A stretch of 36,400 nucleotides of DNA from an uncultured bacterium (GCA_903933735.1 CAIZLB010000019.1:1-36400); one strand, 5' to 3'. Numbered from the stretch's first letter, positions 1 to 9,481 are shown. A program made the numbers and translations. The notes: a model not told the origin generated them from the sequence alone.

Positions 1-87
1 ATGATAAAAGTGTTTTCTTTGATAATATCAAACATATTGATCTCAATTTACAGCTATTTTATATATAAAAAATTAATTTTTAAATAA
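1..87 (+). CDS. C-terminal end of a membrane protein, possibly GtrA-like (partial)
   Basis: An open frame enters from the window edge and stops at 85-87, three bases before the next ATG, so it is probably the first visible gene of a glycan operon. The 28 visible residues are hydrophobic and end in a Tyr/Lys-rich tail (YFIYKKLIFK). That ending resembles the last helix and tail of GtrA-family flippase-like proteins, which often sit beside DPM-type glycosyltransferases such as the one at 1259. An ATG lies at position 1, but the true start is probably upstream of the window. The family call is a guess from the tail and neighbours. Confidence 0.4.
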   Translation: MIKVFSLIISNILISIYSYFIYKKLIFK

Positions 88-90
88 AAC

Positions 91-1245
91 ATGAAGACAA
101 TAATAAAATACATCTTAATAAGTAGAATATTTTTAATAATAATGGCCATGTCTTCATTGTTGTTGATACCCATGATTAAAAACAAAACACATAGTGGGGA
201 TTCTAGTCCAAGAACCATCAATCAAGGTGATCATATATACATATATACAGAACCAAAACCGATGTATCAAAGTATGTGGTCTGTCTGGGATAGTAAATGG
301 TATATAAGTATAGCTGAAGATGGGTATTCAAATCAAAAGTACCCTTACAGAACTACAGATAACAAAGGTTTTATGCCATTATACCCTATCTTGATTTGGT
401 TATTTTCCACGTTTATACTACTCGGCAATAGTCACCTTGCAGGATTTTTGATATCAAATATATTTTTAATATTATCTTTTTATTTTTTGAAAAAATTTGT
501 CGAATCAGAAGAGAGACTAAAAGATAAAGTAAATATAGAAAACACTTATTTGTATTTACTTTTTTTTCCTACATCTTATTTTTTATCTAGTATTTATCCC
601 GAATCTTTATTTTTATTTTTAAGTATATTAACTTTTTATCTAATAAATAAAAATAAGATTATATGGGCCTGTATTGTTATAGGATTGGCTTTTATCACAA
701 AAGTATTTGGAATATTTTTATTAATACCCTTGGGTTTCTATATATTTAAAAATAAAAAAATTATCCCACTAAAGAAGTTAATTTCCTATATATTAACACT
801 GTCTGTCATACCCTTATCATATCTTTTTTATATGTTTAAAGTATCTAATGACGCTCTTGCCTATCTACATATACAGGAAGCATTCTTTAGGCATAACTGG
901 GTGAACCCTTTACAAACAATTTTTATTGATATTTTTTGCAATACATCATCACAAACATTATTACATGGCCTGATTACAATTTTTGCATTAGTAGTCATTG
1001 TATTAGGTCATAAAATAATAAAATTAGAATATCTTTTATATAGTTTATGTTATATACTGTTTACACCTTTAACTGGTATGGTGAACGGTAACGCTAGGTA
1101 TATAGCAAGTCTATTTTTCATACCAATAATATTGAGCGTTATTATTAAAAGTGAAAATATTAAATTGATATATGTTTACATAATATCTTTCATACAAGGA
1201 TTTATATTTATATGGTGGTTAATTGGATCCGGTTTCACTTCATAA
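91..1245 (+). CDS. PIG-V-like integral membrane mannosyltransferase
   Basis: A 384-residue polytopic membrane protein with about nine or ten hydrophobic segments. Near residues 65-78 it has WDSKWYISIAEDGY, followed by FMPLYPILIW and FFPTSYFLSSIYPESLF. These are the hallmarks of PIG-V/Gpi18-type GT-C mannosyltransferases: an early loop with an acidic residue, then a proline/serine-rich FxPxS...Y.ES segment. Family members move a sugar from a polyprenyl-phosphate donor to an acceptor on the outer face of the membrane. The DPM-type transferase encoded just downstream could make that donor, so the two probably act in surface glycan or glycolipid assembly. The stop is 13 bases before the downstream ATG. 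Sugar and acceptor cannot be told from sequence. The family call is fairly secure. Confidence 0.75.
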   Translation: MKTIIKYILISRIFLIIMAMSSLLLIPMIKNKTHSGDSSPRTINQGDHIYIYTEPKPMYQSMWSVWDSKWYISIAEDGYSNQKYPYRTTDNKGFMPLYPILIWLFSTFILLGNSHLAGFLISNIFLILSFYFLKKFVESEERLKDKVNIENTYLYLLFFPTSYFLSSIYPESLFLFLSILTFYLINKNKIIWACIVIGLAFITKVFGIFLLIPLGFYIFKNKKIIPLKKLISYILTLSVIPLSYLFYMFKVSNDALAYLHIQEAFFRHNWVNPLQTIFIDIFCNTSSQTLLHGLITIFALVVIVLGHKIIKLEYLLYSLCYILFTPLTGMVNGNARYIASLFFIPIILSVIIKSENIKLIYVYIISFIQGFIFIWWLIGSGFTS

Positions 1246-1258
1246 AAATGAATACATT

Positions 1259-1972
1259 ATGTCAACAAATTCAACAAAAATAAGCTTTATACTCCCCTGC
1301 CTAAATGAAGAAAAAGGTTTACGATTGGTCATACCTGAGATAGTTTTTATAGCCGGAAAAAACAATCTTAATTATGAAATAGTTTTAGCAGATAATAATT
1401 CTACAGACGACAGTATTAATACTGCAATAAGTTTAGCAAAGAATCTAAACATAGAGTCTAGGCTAAATATTGTTACAGAAAAGATTCAAGGGTACGGCTC
1501 AGTTTATCGTACAGGTTTTAACAATGCCAAAGGTGATATATTCATAATGGCCGATAGCGATGGTACATATGATTTTAATAATATTAATAATTTTCTAAAA
1601 AAAATAGATGAGGGATATGATATGGTTATAGGAAATAGATTTTCTGGAAAAATGGAAAAAAAATCTATGCCTTTTGTAAACAGATATATAGGTAATCCTA
1701 TATTATCTGGTCTTGTTAGAGTTATATTCGGTATAAAGATTAAAGATATACATTCTGGCATGAGATGTATAAAAAGAGATACTTATCATAAGTTAAATCT
1801 AAAAACCAATGGTATGGAGTTTGCATCTGAGATGATAATAAGAGCTGCAAAAAATAAAATAAAAATAACAGAAGTCGATATAAATTACAGACTTAGATCC
1901 GGTAATTCTAAATTAAAAAAAATAAGAGATGGTTTAAGACATCTCAAATTTATTTTCTCTAATATCGTTTAA
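1259..1972 (+). CDS. Family 2 glycosyltransferase, polyprenyl-phosphate sugar synthase type
   Basis: A soluble GT-A enzyme of 237 residues from the ATG at 1259. An upstream TTG at 1223 would overlap the preceding gene and add 12 unconserved residues, so the ATG is preferred. The N-terminus has the nucleotide-sugar fold (ISFILPCLNEEKGL), then DNNSTDDS and the DxD-like metal motif MADSDGTYDF. GNRFSGKM and HSGMRCIKRD are typical of the DPM1/DPG-synthase-like branch, which loads a sugar onto a polyprenyl phosphate at the cytoplasmic face. There is no C-terminal membrane segment. Together with the PIG-V-like gene and the partial GtrA-like end upstream, it forms a donor-synthesis and transfer cassette. 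Its TAA abuts the stop of the opposing pilin gene with no spacer. Confidence 0.85.
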   Translation: MSTNSTKISFILPCLNEEKGLRLVIPEIVFIAGKNNLNYEIVLADNNSTDDSINTAISLAKNLNIESRLNIVTEKIQGYGSVYRTGFNNAKGDIFIMADSDGTYDFNNINNFLKKIDEGYDMVIGNRFSGKMEKKSMPFVNRYIGNPILSGLVRVIFGIKIKDIHSGMRCIKRDTYHKLNLKTNGMEFASEMIIRAAKNKIKITEVDINYRLRSGNSKLKKIRDGLRHLKFIFSNIV

Positions 1973-2965
1973 TTATGAGCCACTATAACAGCTACCGTAC
2001 GGATCGTTAATATCACAGTAACTATAACAACTACCATATGGATCGTTAACATCACAATAACTATAACAACTGCCGTATGGATCGTTTACGTCACAATAAT
2101 CACTACCTGAGCCACCAGAGTAACAACTACCATAGGGATCATTTACATCACAATAACTATAACAACTACCGTAAGGATCGTTAACATCACAGCTACCTGA
2201 GCCACCAGAGTAACAACTACCATACGGATCATTTACATCACAGTAATCACTACCTGATCCGCCAGAGTAACAGCTGCCGGAGGGATCATTAACATCACAA
2301 GAACCAAATTCAGGACCACCCCCTGATTGTGTATTATTATAATTAGTACCGACATTGAGACCTGTAGTAAGATTTACATTAGGATTCATCGGTAATGTAT
2401 TTCCGTAGCTAATACCAGCAAAAGCTTGATAACCATCTACGGTTTTAGTATTTTCTAAAAATGATCCAAATACTGCATTTCTAACTTTATTGGATATCAC
2501 AGCAGCCAACGGACCAGAAGATATATAATTACCATCTTGATCATATGAAGCCCCTGCCACAATGCTTGCGTCACTCATATATACATAACAATAGCCCTTG
2601 GACGCCTGTGCATCTGCTGTAGGTTTAGATGATAAAGCTTTTGCCTGTATCAAAGTATCGTAAAAGTCATTCATAAAACTGATTAACCCAGGATCATTAC
2701 AGATAATACTTCCATCTGCGTTATGGGGTATTGAGGTAAAATCTGGATAATTAGATTTAGGAACAGAACCATTAGTGTTGAGAGCATATATATTTATAGC
2801 TTTTTCTATAGATCTCATCTCTGCTACTCTTTTTGTATCCCTTGCTTTAACCCTAACTGAAGAGAAAGAGGCGGTCATAATAGAGCTAAGTAATCCTATT
2901 ATAGCTATAACAACCAACAACTCTATCAGAGTAAAACCTTTGTTTATATTTGCTTTAAATTTCAT
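1973..2965 (-). CDS. Type IV pilin-like protein with Cys/Asp-rich C-terminal repeats
   Basis: A 330-residue secreted pilus or pseudopilus subunit. The N-terminus is a class III prepilin signal: a short basic leader ending in Gly10, then FTLIELLVVIAIIGLLSS with the conserved Glu at +5. PilD-type peptidase (a gene at 5498) should cut after Gly10 and methylate Phe11. The middle part (about 35-210) looks like an ordinary major-pilin head. From residue 223 to the end there are seven copies of a 12-residue unit CDVNDPYGSCYS joined by Tyr or GGSGSDY linkers. Each unit carries two Cys and two Asp, which suggests disulfides and possibly Ca2+ or other metal binding (inference). The 94-residue membrane protein upstream ends four bases before the ATG, so the two are probably co-transcribed. 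Confidence 0.9.
   Translation of the reverse strand: MKFKANINKGFTLIELLVVIAIIGLLSSIMTASFSSVRVKARDTKRVAEMRSIEKAINIYALNTNGSVPKSNYPDFTSIPHNADGSIICNDPGLISFMNDFYDTLIQAKALSSKPTADAQASKGYCYVYMSDASIVAGASYDQDGNYISSGPLAAVISNKVRNAVFGSFLENTKTVDGYQAFAGISYGNTLPMNPNVNLTTGLNVGTNYNNTQSGGGPEFGSCDVNDPSGSCYSGGSGSDYCDVNDPYGSCYSGGSGSCDVNDPYGSCYSYCDVNDPYGSCYSGGSGSDYCDVNDPYGSCYSYCDVNDPYGSCYSYCDINDPYGSCYSGS
1982..2299 (-). repeat. Seven in-frame protein-coding repeats in the pilin gene
   Basis: The region encodes seven copies of CDVNDPYGSCYS; the first copy has Ser for Tyr and the last has Ile for Val. Third-codon positions differ between copies (the Pro-Tyr-Gly codons appear as at least five different spellings), while the peptide is nearly invariant. 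This points to selection on the peptide rather than very recent DNA amplification. Linkers alternate between a single Tyr and GGSGSDY or GGSGS. Confidence 0.95.
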
Positions 2966-2969
2966 ATAT

Positions 2970-3254
2970 TTAATTATTGTTAAAGCTTAATTCTGGTGAT
3001 GGTATGGCGGTTTTTACAGATGTAAAATTAGTAAAAAGAAAAATGGATACAATTATCAAAATAACGACAGCCGTCAGCATAAGGCCTAATGCCTGTTTTT
3101 CATTTTTGACGATATGTTTGTTAACCAAAATTTTAACCATAGTTGGAACCTCTAATTCCCCTAAAACTTTTCTAGATTTTATATTAAACTTTGATTCATC
3201 AAAAGTTATAGATGATTCTGTGGAAATATCTATAGTGTTATTTTCAATCGACAT
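2970..3254 (-). CDS. Small single-pass membrane protein upstream of the pilin
   Basis: A 94-residue protein with no recognised family. The first 55 residues are polar, with an acidic stretch rich in Ser/Thr/Asp, then KSRKVLGELEVPTMVKILVNKHIVKNEKQ. One strong membrane helix follows (LGLMLTAVVILIIVSIFLF, about 56-75) and then a short Ser/Asn tail. The gene ends four bases before the pilin ATG, so an accessory role in pilus assembly or anchoring is plausible but unproven. A promoter fits directly upstream: TTGATG at 3284-3289, 16-base spacer, TAATAA at 3262-3267, then seven bases to the ATG. That predicts a leaderless message starting just after tRNA-Ile. Confidence 0.7.
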   Translation of the reverse strand: MSIENNTIDISTESSITFDESKFNIKSRKVLGELEVPTMVKILVNKHIVKNEKQALGLMLTAVVILIIVSIFLFTNFTSVKTAIPSPELSFNNN

Positions 3255-3296
3255 AGAGATATTATTACACTTTTAGAGATTAACATCAATGTATTG

Positions 3297-3369
3297 TGCG
3301 CATGCTTGGGTTCGAACCAAGGACCTTTCGAGTATCAGTCGAATGCTCTACCAGCTGAGCTACACGCGC
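3297..3369 (-). tRNA. tRNA-Ile (GAT)
   Basis: The complement folds as a 73-nt cloverleaf. The acceptor is GCGCGTG with CATGCGC (one G-T pair), the D arm contains AGCTCAGCTGG, the anticodon stem is TTCGA/TCGAA with loop CTGATAC (anticodon GAT), and the T arm is CTTGG-TTCGAAC-CCAAG. The discriminator is A, and CCA is not encoded. It lies about 380 bases downstream of the 16S gene on the same strand. This is the tRNA normally found in the 16S-23S spacer, but here no 23S follows. Confidence 0.97.
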
Positions 3370-3746
3370 AGACGTTCGTTTCTTTCGTTTCGATCAGAAG
3401 TCCTCGTAAAATTTTTATAAAAATTTTCCTGCGGATGATCTCACTCAATAAACTCACTCAGGAAAAATATCACTGAGTAATAATATTTATACGACAAAAA
3501 ATACTATGTAAAGAGTATTACATAATTTTACTAAAATCACAATATATCGAGTTAACTTATTAACATAATCAATCAAACAAATTCTTTTGTTCTGTTTAAG
3601 TCCCCGTCTTTCCGAGATGTCAAAGTTTTACGAACTTCATCGCTTATATGAACGACAGCATATAAGAACTGTTGAATACTAATTGCTTAGATTCAGTAAC
3701 GACCGTTATTAATTTTTAACCCTCGAAAGAGCTAAAAACAGTTTTC
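3370..3746 (-). other. 16S rRNA 3' trailer and spacer to tRNA-Ile
   Basis: No protein gene is seen here. The segment 3582-3600 is complementary to 5286-5304 in the 16S leader (19 pairs, one G-U), which makes the long-range stem that RNase III-type enzymes would cut. It lies about 147 bases beyond the mature 16S 3' end. Between them are a perfect 8-bp hairpin (CTTATATG...CATATAAG, about 3642-3665) and a TAACG/CGTTA inverted repeat near 3699-3710. Nearer the tRNA is a 20-bp palindrome of A and T only (about 3408-3427). Confidence 0.7.
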
Positions 3747-5284
<1,538 letters not shown>

Positions 5285-5443
5285 ACTCAAACAGAACAAA
5301 AGAAAGGATTTGATTTAATTAAATTAATAATAAATTTCTTGCATATATTGTGATGTAAAATATTCTATTTTCAATGTGTTGTTCGTTGGAAATTCTTTCT
5401 AAATCCATCAAGGATTCAAAGGTTTAATTTCCATTCCGTATGG
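5285..5443 (-). other. 16S rRNA leader with 5' half of the processing stem
   Basis: The transcribed leader lies between the predicted start (about 5443) and mature 16S. Bases 5286-5304 pair with 3582-3600 beyond the 3' end, bracketing the whole 16S. No protein gene is present. Confidence 0.65.
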
Positions 5444-5449
5444 GTGTCT

Positions 5450-5477
5450 ATTATACTCGAAACGAAAACAAAGTCAA
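5450..5477 (-). promoter_or_regulatory. 16S rRNA promoter
   Basis: On the complement, a -35 box TTGACT (5472-5477) and a consensus -10 box TATAAT (5450-5455) are separated by 16 bases. This is the strongest-looking promoter near the rRNA gene. It sits in the 213-base gap between the prepilin peptidase stop and 16S. Confidence 0.8.
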
Positions 5478-5497
5478 GCATTGTTGATAAGTATTAT

Positions 5498-6439
5498 CTA
5501 TAACCACCAAAGTAAGTTTTTACCTAGGAAATATATCATATAAAAAGCCACTATAATGAATGGTCCAAACGGTATTTCACTCCTAAGTTTAAAGGATGGA
5601 AGTCGTCTTGCAAAGTATTGAAGTTTCTTATTATGCAAGAATCTGATCTTTATACCTAAGGCATTGTTAGGGGTTGAAAATGCGTCAAACATCTCTCGTA
5701 TCAAAGTCAGACCTATGATAGATATCGCCCCAATCCAAAAAGAATACATAAGAGCTGTATAGCCATAAGATATTCCAAGTCCCCACCCAACAATAAGTGC
5801 CAGCTTAGCATCCCCTAGTCCCATCCATCTACCACCAGAGACCAACCAGAATAATGCAAAAGGTAATGCAACGATCGGTCCAGCGAGCAAGACAGCTATA
5901 GTTCCAAACCAACCTATTTTAAATATTATAAGGCTTATAACTATCTTTACAAACATCAAGATAACACCTGTGTAGACCAAGCTGTCAGGAATAATTTTAT
6001 GTCTAAAATCATAAACAAATATACATATTAAAAGTGACAATAAACTAAGATCAAAAACAAAGAAAATATATTTGAAAAAAGACATCTGAGTTAATACGGA
6101 AAAAATGACACCTTTATTAAAAATGTTATTACCTATGAAAATATCATTATCGAAAAAATAAAAATATGTTACAAAGACAAACATAAGCCCTGTGAAAATC
6201 TCGACCAATGGGTACTGAACCGAGATCTTTGATTTACAAGTTCGACATCGTCCACGGAATAGTAGATAGGACAATATAGGCACAAGATCTTTGGGTCCCA
6301 AAGCTCGACCACAAGAAAAACACTTGGAGTGACCTTTGCTTATACTAAGGTTTGTGTTGAGGCGATAGATTACGACGTTCAAGAAGCTACCGATTATGGA
6401 TCCAAAGATGAATGTTATGATAAGGGTTGTTATTGTCAT
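5498..6439 (-). CDS. pilD: Prepilin peptidase / N-methyltransferase (A24 family)
   Basis: A membrane aspartic protease that cleaves class III prepilin leaders and methylates the new N-terminus. The 313-residue protein starts with GSIIGSFLNVVIYRLN, then a zinc-binding four-cysteine loop (C40, C43, C65, C68) that supports the methylase domain. It then has about seven membrane helices. The two catalytic aspartates are visible in the family motifs DFRHKIIPD and GLGDAKL. Its nearest substrate is the repeat pilin at 1973. The ATG follows a TGC-TACAAT extended -10 box by eight bases, so the message is probably leaderless. The C-terminus runs on as a further membrane segment ending FLGKNLLWWL. The function is confident. 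Confidence 0.95.
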   Translation of the reverse strand: MTITTLIITFIFGSIIGSFLNVVIYRLNTNLSISKGHSKCFSCGRALGPKDLVPILSYLLFRGRCRTCKSKISVQYPLVEIFTGLMFVFVTYFYFFDNDIFIGNNIFNKGVIFSVLTQMSFFKYIFFVFDLSLLSLLICIFVYDFRHKIIPDSLVYTGVILMFVKIVISLIIFKIGWFGTIAVLLAGPIVALPFALFWLVSGGRWMGLGDAKLALIVGWGLGISYGYTALMYSFWIGAISIIGLTLIREMFDAFSTPNNALGIKIRFLHNKKLQYFARRLPSFKLRSEIPFGPFIIVAFYMIYFLGKNLLWWL

Positions 6440-6505
6440 ATTTGACTATTGTAGCAAATAGTTAGGGGGTTTGGTAGATAAACATTATCTAAACCTGCAA
6501 AACTT

Positions 6506-6533
6506 TTAATTATGGCGAATTCGCCATAATTAA
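6506..6533. repeat. Perfect 28-bp palindrome with CGAATTCG core
   Basis: The sequence reads identically on both strands, centred on GAATTC, and can fold as a 12-bp stem with an AATT loop. It sits between pilD and the Ham1 gene, about 27 bases after the Ham1 stop, so it may end that transcript. It resembles the palindromes at 10454 and 19398. Confidence 0.8.
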
Positions 6534-6560
6534 GATAATCTATATTTTTAGTATTGAGTA

Positions 6561-7106
6561 TTATTTCATTAAAAATTCTTTCAATGCTGCAAATGGCTTT
6601 ATCTGTAAATATGTTTTTTTATCATCCTCCTCATCAAGCTGAGCCCGAGTTAATTCATATCCTTTAGGAATAAATATCCTGTCCCAACCATAACCATTTT
6701 CACCAACTGGACTTTCCGAGATTACTCCTTCAAGAATTCCTTCAAACAATTCTAGATTCACCCCATCATAATATCCAAAAACACATCTTGCTACTGCCTC
6801 TCTAGTATTAGTACCAATCATTGAGCAGATTACTTCGAAAGGTACATTGTCTACAAAAAATTTTATAAAGGGACCAGGGAGGCCATTTAGGGCTTTAAAC
6901 TCCAAAGATACATCTTCCACAATTACCGGCGTTTTAATTTTATCATATGCCTGCCTAACTTTATGTTCGACTATTTCCCTAAGATTCAAAGATTGAATCT
7001 CATCTAAATCAAGTTTTTTATGTTTAACAAAAAATCCTAAATATTTAGCGAGGTAGTCGGCCTTGTTCTGATTTCCGGTTATGAAAGTAATATTTTTATT
7101 TGCCAT
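6561..7106 (-). CDS. Ham1/RdgB-like non-canonical NTP pyrophosphatase
   Basis: House-cleaning hydrolase that converts ITP/XTP-type nucleotides to monophosphates, keeping them out of DNA and RNA. The 181-residue protein carries the family signature: ITGNQNKADYLAKYL at the N-terminus (nucleotide-binding T/SGN.xK), VEDVSLEF with LNGLPGPFIKFF (metal-binding acidic residues and the GlyProG segment), and GYGWDRIFIP (the GYG.D motif). The length is slightly below the roughly 190-200 residues usual for RdgB. The start fits an extended -10 (TGC-TATAAA) nine bases upstream and shows no Shine-Dalgarno site. It follows the Fic gene on the same strand after 189 bases of noncoding DNA that holds small inverted repeats, so it is probably transcribed independently. 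Confidence 0.9.
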   Translation of the reverse strand: MANKNITFITGNQNKADYLAKYLGFFVKHKKLDLDEIQSLNLREIVEHKVRQAYDKIKTPVIVEDVSLEFKALNGLPGPFIKFFVDNVPFEVICSMIGTNTREAVARCVFGYYDGVNLELFEGILEGVISESPVGENGYGWDRIFIPKGYELTRAQLDEEDDKKTYLQIKPFAALKEFLMK

Positions 7107-7295
7107 ATATTTATATTTATAGCATCTGAGATGGTTACTGTTCTCGATTTTGATATTATCGGCGGGCGCATTCGTGCTGGAACCGAATGATGTAAGACCT
7201 GCAGGGTAGGTTTGTAATGATTTAAAGATAACATATTGACCCTATTCGTGCGAGTTAAAAAATGACACGTATTTAATATCTTAAATTCGAATTTA

Positions 7296-9134
7296 CTATT
7301 TAAATATCTTATTTACTCCGTACCCCTTATGTATCGAACTATCTACAGGGTTTAAATATACAATTTTACTATCTTTTTCATATCTTCTGATTTTAGATTT
7401 AAATTCGCTTTGTGCTCCATCTTCTTTTTGAATAGAAATAAATTCTTTTGTATAATACTCCACTACATTGGAACCAGCTTCAGGCTCATCTGAAGTTTCG
7501 TCTTCATTTTTTATGAAGAAAATCTTTTCCGTAAATGGTTGAATGACACCTCCTAATCCTTCCGTGAGCAATTCATATTTCTTAAGTCGAAGTGATTGAC
7601 CTCCTTGAGTAACATAATAAATTGAATCCGTGAGTTCTTGTTGAGTTTCAGTTAAGTATCCAATCGAACTTCTAGTAGTAAATTTTGTTTTCCAAATATC
7701 TAAGCTATCTAGATAAGCAGTTACCTTATCTAGATATTTACGAGAAATATCTAAAATTGGTTTATATATTTTCTGTTTTAATTCAAATATTTCTCTTTCT
7801 GCTTCATCAGAAAGACCTTCAATTTTTCCTCTTTTTTGAAGATCTGCTTGAGATAATTGTTTTCTTTGTTCATCAAAGTCCTCTTCAGCTTTTTTCATAT
7901 CAAATTTCAAAAATTCTCTTTCGTGTTTTTCTTCATCAGCAATTCCTTTTAAGACTTTATTTACTTCCCTCAATTGATTCAAATCTTCAATGGAAATAGA
8001 TTGTTCAGAAAAAGGTAGACTATCTCTTTCATCCCAGATATCAGAAATATTTTGAGCGTTTACTTCCTCAAATGACTTTTTATACCCATCGTCTACAGAC
8101 CTGAGAAAAGCTTCTTTTATAGTTCTCTCTCCTCTTTTATTTTTATGCATAGATCGAGGTGAAGCTAAGAGATAATCTTCAGGCTTCGCAATTGCATTCA
8201 GCAACAAGGAGCACCCTTCTTTTTTGAATTGCCAATAAAGCTCTAAAATCTTTTCGTAATCTTCAGGCTCCAATTCTTTAAGCATATCAACAATTCGTAA
8301 ATCTGTTCTAACAATCTCACCCCCTTCTTTGAATTGCGTAATAGCTCTCTCTAACTTATTATTATCCTCCAGAAACTTATATGCCGCAAAAAATCCATAC
8401 CCACTTGCATCACCTATTATATGTCGCTTAAAATTTAATTTTACATCTTCAGAAACTCTCTCGTCGAGCCTCATCCCACCGAAACTATTTAAATAACGAG
8501 GATATTTATCATCTTCTGGGTGTATTCCTAATTTATTAAAAGCGATATATTCCTTGATCTCACGATCAACTGGTCCGGGATTAATATCTATATACAATCT
8601 TCCTTCTTCTCCTAAAATCTTCTTCAGCTCCTCAACTTGTTCTTCGTCACCTGTATAGTTTTCCGTAAGAAGAAAATATATGAGACGGCTCGTTCTACCG
8701 TTTCCATCCATGTATTGATGAATAGCATTGATGCCGGCAGCGGATAAAAGTCCAGCTGTTTCCAAATCACCTTCTTGTACCAACCTTTTGACCAAGTAGA
8801 ACATCTCTTGTGATAAGGCTTCTTTATCTTGCTGACGAGGAGGATAGTGAGGTTTATCAAAATTAAAAGCTTTTGCCATACTTCCATCTTTAGTCATGAT
8901 AGCTACAGAATCACCATCAGCCCCTCTTTCATGCAAAGGAATATCTCTGAGCAGTCCATTAACAGCATCTGTAAATCTTTGAAATTGTTCGAAGGTCAAG
9001 CTTTCGATGAATTCCTGCTTCGATTCTGGAGTAGAGAATATTTCTGTTGCATGAAGCTTATCCATAAATAAAACTAGTTTTTCTGATTGTCTGTCTCGAG
9101 GCAGTTCTGCTATAGGTTGTTCAAATTTTTTCAT
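7296..9134 (-). CDS. Large Fic (Fido) domain protein
   Basis: A 612-residue protein with a Fic active-site loop at residues 139-150, HQYMDGNGRTSR, against the family form HxFx(D/E)GNGRxxR. The catalytic His, the Asp and the phosphate-binding GNGR are kept, but Pro and Phe are replaced by Gln and Tyr. Fic enzymes usually transfer AMP or another nucleotide monophosphate to a protein hydroxyl. The domain covers roughly residues 60-240. The remaining 370 residues have no family I recognise and include a charged, probably coiled-coil part near 395-455. I do not see an obvious inhibitory (S/T)xxxE(G/N) helix. Target and regulation are unknown. A TATAAT box lies six bases before the ATG. Confidence 0.8.
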   Translation of the reverse strand: MKKFEQPIAELPRDRQSEKLVLFMDKLHATEIFSTPESKQEFIESLTFEQFQRFTDAVNGLLRDIPLHERGADGDSVAIMTKDGSMAKAFNFDKPHYPPRQQDKEALSQEMFYLVKRLVQEGDLETAGLLSAAGINAIHQYMDGNGRTSRLIYFLLTENYTGDEEQVEELKKILGEEGRLYIDINPGPVDREIKEYIAFNKLGIHPEDDKYPRYLNSFGGMRLDERVSEDVKLNFKRHIIGDASGYGFFAAYKFLEDNNKLERAITQFKEGGEIVRTDLRIVDMLKELEPEDYEKILELYWQFKKEGCSLLLNAIAKPEDYLLASPRSMHKNKRGERTIKEAFLRSVDDGYKKSFEEVNAQNISDIWDERDSLPFSEQSISIEDLNQLREVNKVLKGIADEEKHEREFLKFDMKKAEEDFDEQRKQLSQADLQKRGKIEGLSDEAEREIFELKQKIYKPILDISRKYLDKVTAYLDSLDIWKTKFTTRSSIGYLTETQQELTDSIYYVTQGGQSLRLKKYELLTEGLGGVIQPFTEKIFFIKNEDETSDEPEAGSNVVEYYTKEFISIQKEDGAQSEFKSKIRRYEKDSKIVYLNPVDSSIHKGYGVNKIFK

Positions 9135-9222
9135 ATATTTATTATATTATCAGAATAATTTTTAATTATACAACTCTATCAAAGTGTTTTATTAACCCCT
9201 CTCATGCTAATACGAATTGGCA

Positions 9223-9339
9223 GGCCCACAAGGACTCGAACCTTACAGGTTCAGTATGGGTTTCCTATTTTCTCGAATTCCTAGAATTCTCGAAAATATA
9301 GGAGAACCCTTTCGAGTCCTAAAAATCCTACGGATTTTT
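9223..9339 (-). mobile_element. Partial copy of the tRNA-Trp 3' end in a folded element
   Basis: Bases 9223-9244 are identical to 9367-9388, the T loop, T stem and acceptor 3' strand of tRNA-Trp, and lie 144 bases downstream of it. The copy has no 5' tRNA half. Read on the minus strand it is preceded by a terminator-like hairpin (9321-9339) and a perfect 10-bp inverted repeat that pairs 9311-9320 with 9231-9240. Next come a long imperfect hairpin (9258-9309, two GAATTC sites) and a small hairpin GAACC-TGTAA-GGTTC. The stretch TACTGAACCTGTAAGG just before the tRNA sequence recurs beside tRNA-Leu at 35970. No protein is encoded. A remnant attachment site or a miniature element is the likeliest reading. 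Confidence 0.6.
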
Positions 9340-9364
9340 TAATTCTCGAGTTTAATAATGTTAG

Positions 9365-9436
9365 CGGGCCCACAAGGACTCGAACCTTGAACTGCGCGTT
9401 TGGAGTGCGATATTTTACCATTGAAACTATGGACCC
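9365..9436 (-). tRNA. tRNA-Trp (CCA), weak anticodon stem
   Basis: A 72-nt cloverleaf on the complement. The acceptor is GGGTCCA with TGGGCCC, the T arm is CAAGG-TTCGAGT-CCTTG, and the D arm is GTTT/AAAT. The anticodon loop CTCCAAA gives CCA. The anticodon stem pairs only in its three central positions (CGC/GCG), because the top and bottom pairs are T-C and A-C. CCA is not encoded. It lies next to rpmG, as in the conserved rpmG, tRNA-Trp, secE order of many bacteria, but secE is absent here. Confidence 0.85.
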
Positions 9437-9481
9437 TTTTTTTTCAAACCTGAACATATATTAGCACGGATCTCATAAATT

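Noticed and set aside
1982-2299. CRISPR-like regularly spaced repeats
   Set aside because: The repeats are in frame within the pilin, encode a conserved peptide and have no unique spacers. No cas genes are present.
3294-3476. 60-codon frame on the plus strand
   Set aside because: It runs antisense through tRNA-Ile, and its peptide is a translation of tRNA sequence.
3370-3581. 23S or 5S rRNA remnants after 16S
   Set aside because: No conserved 23S or 5S segment could be recognised in this spacer or elsewhere in the window.
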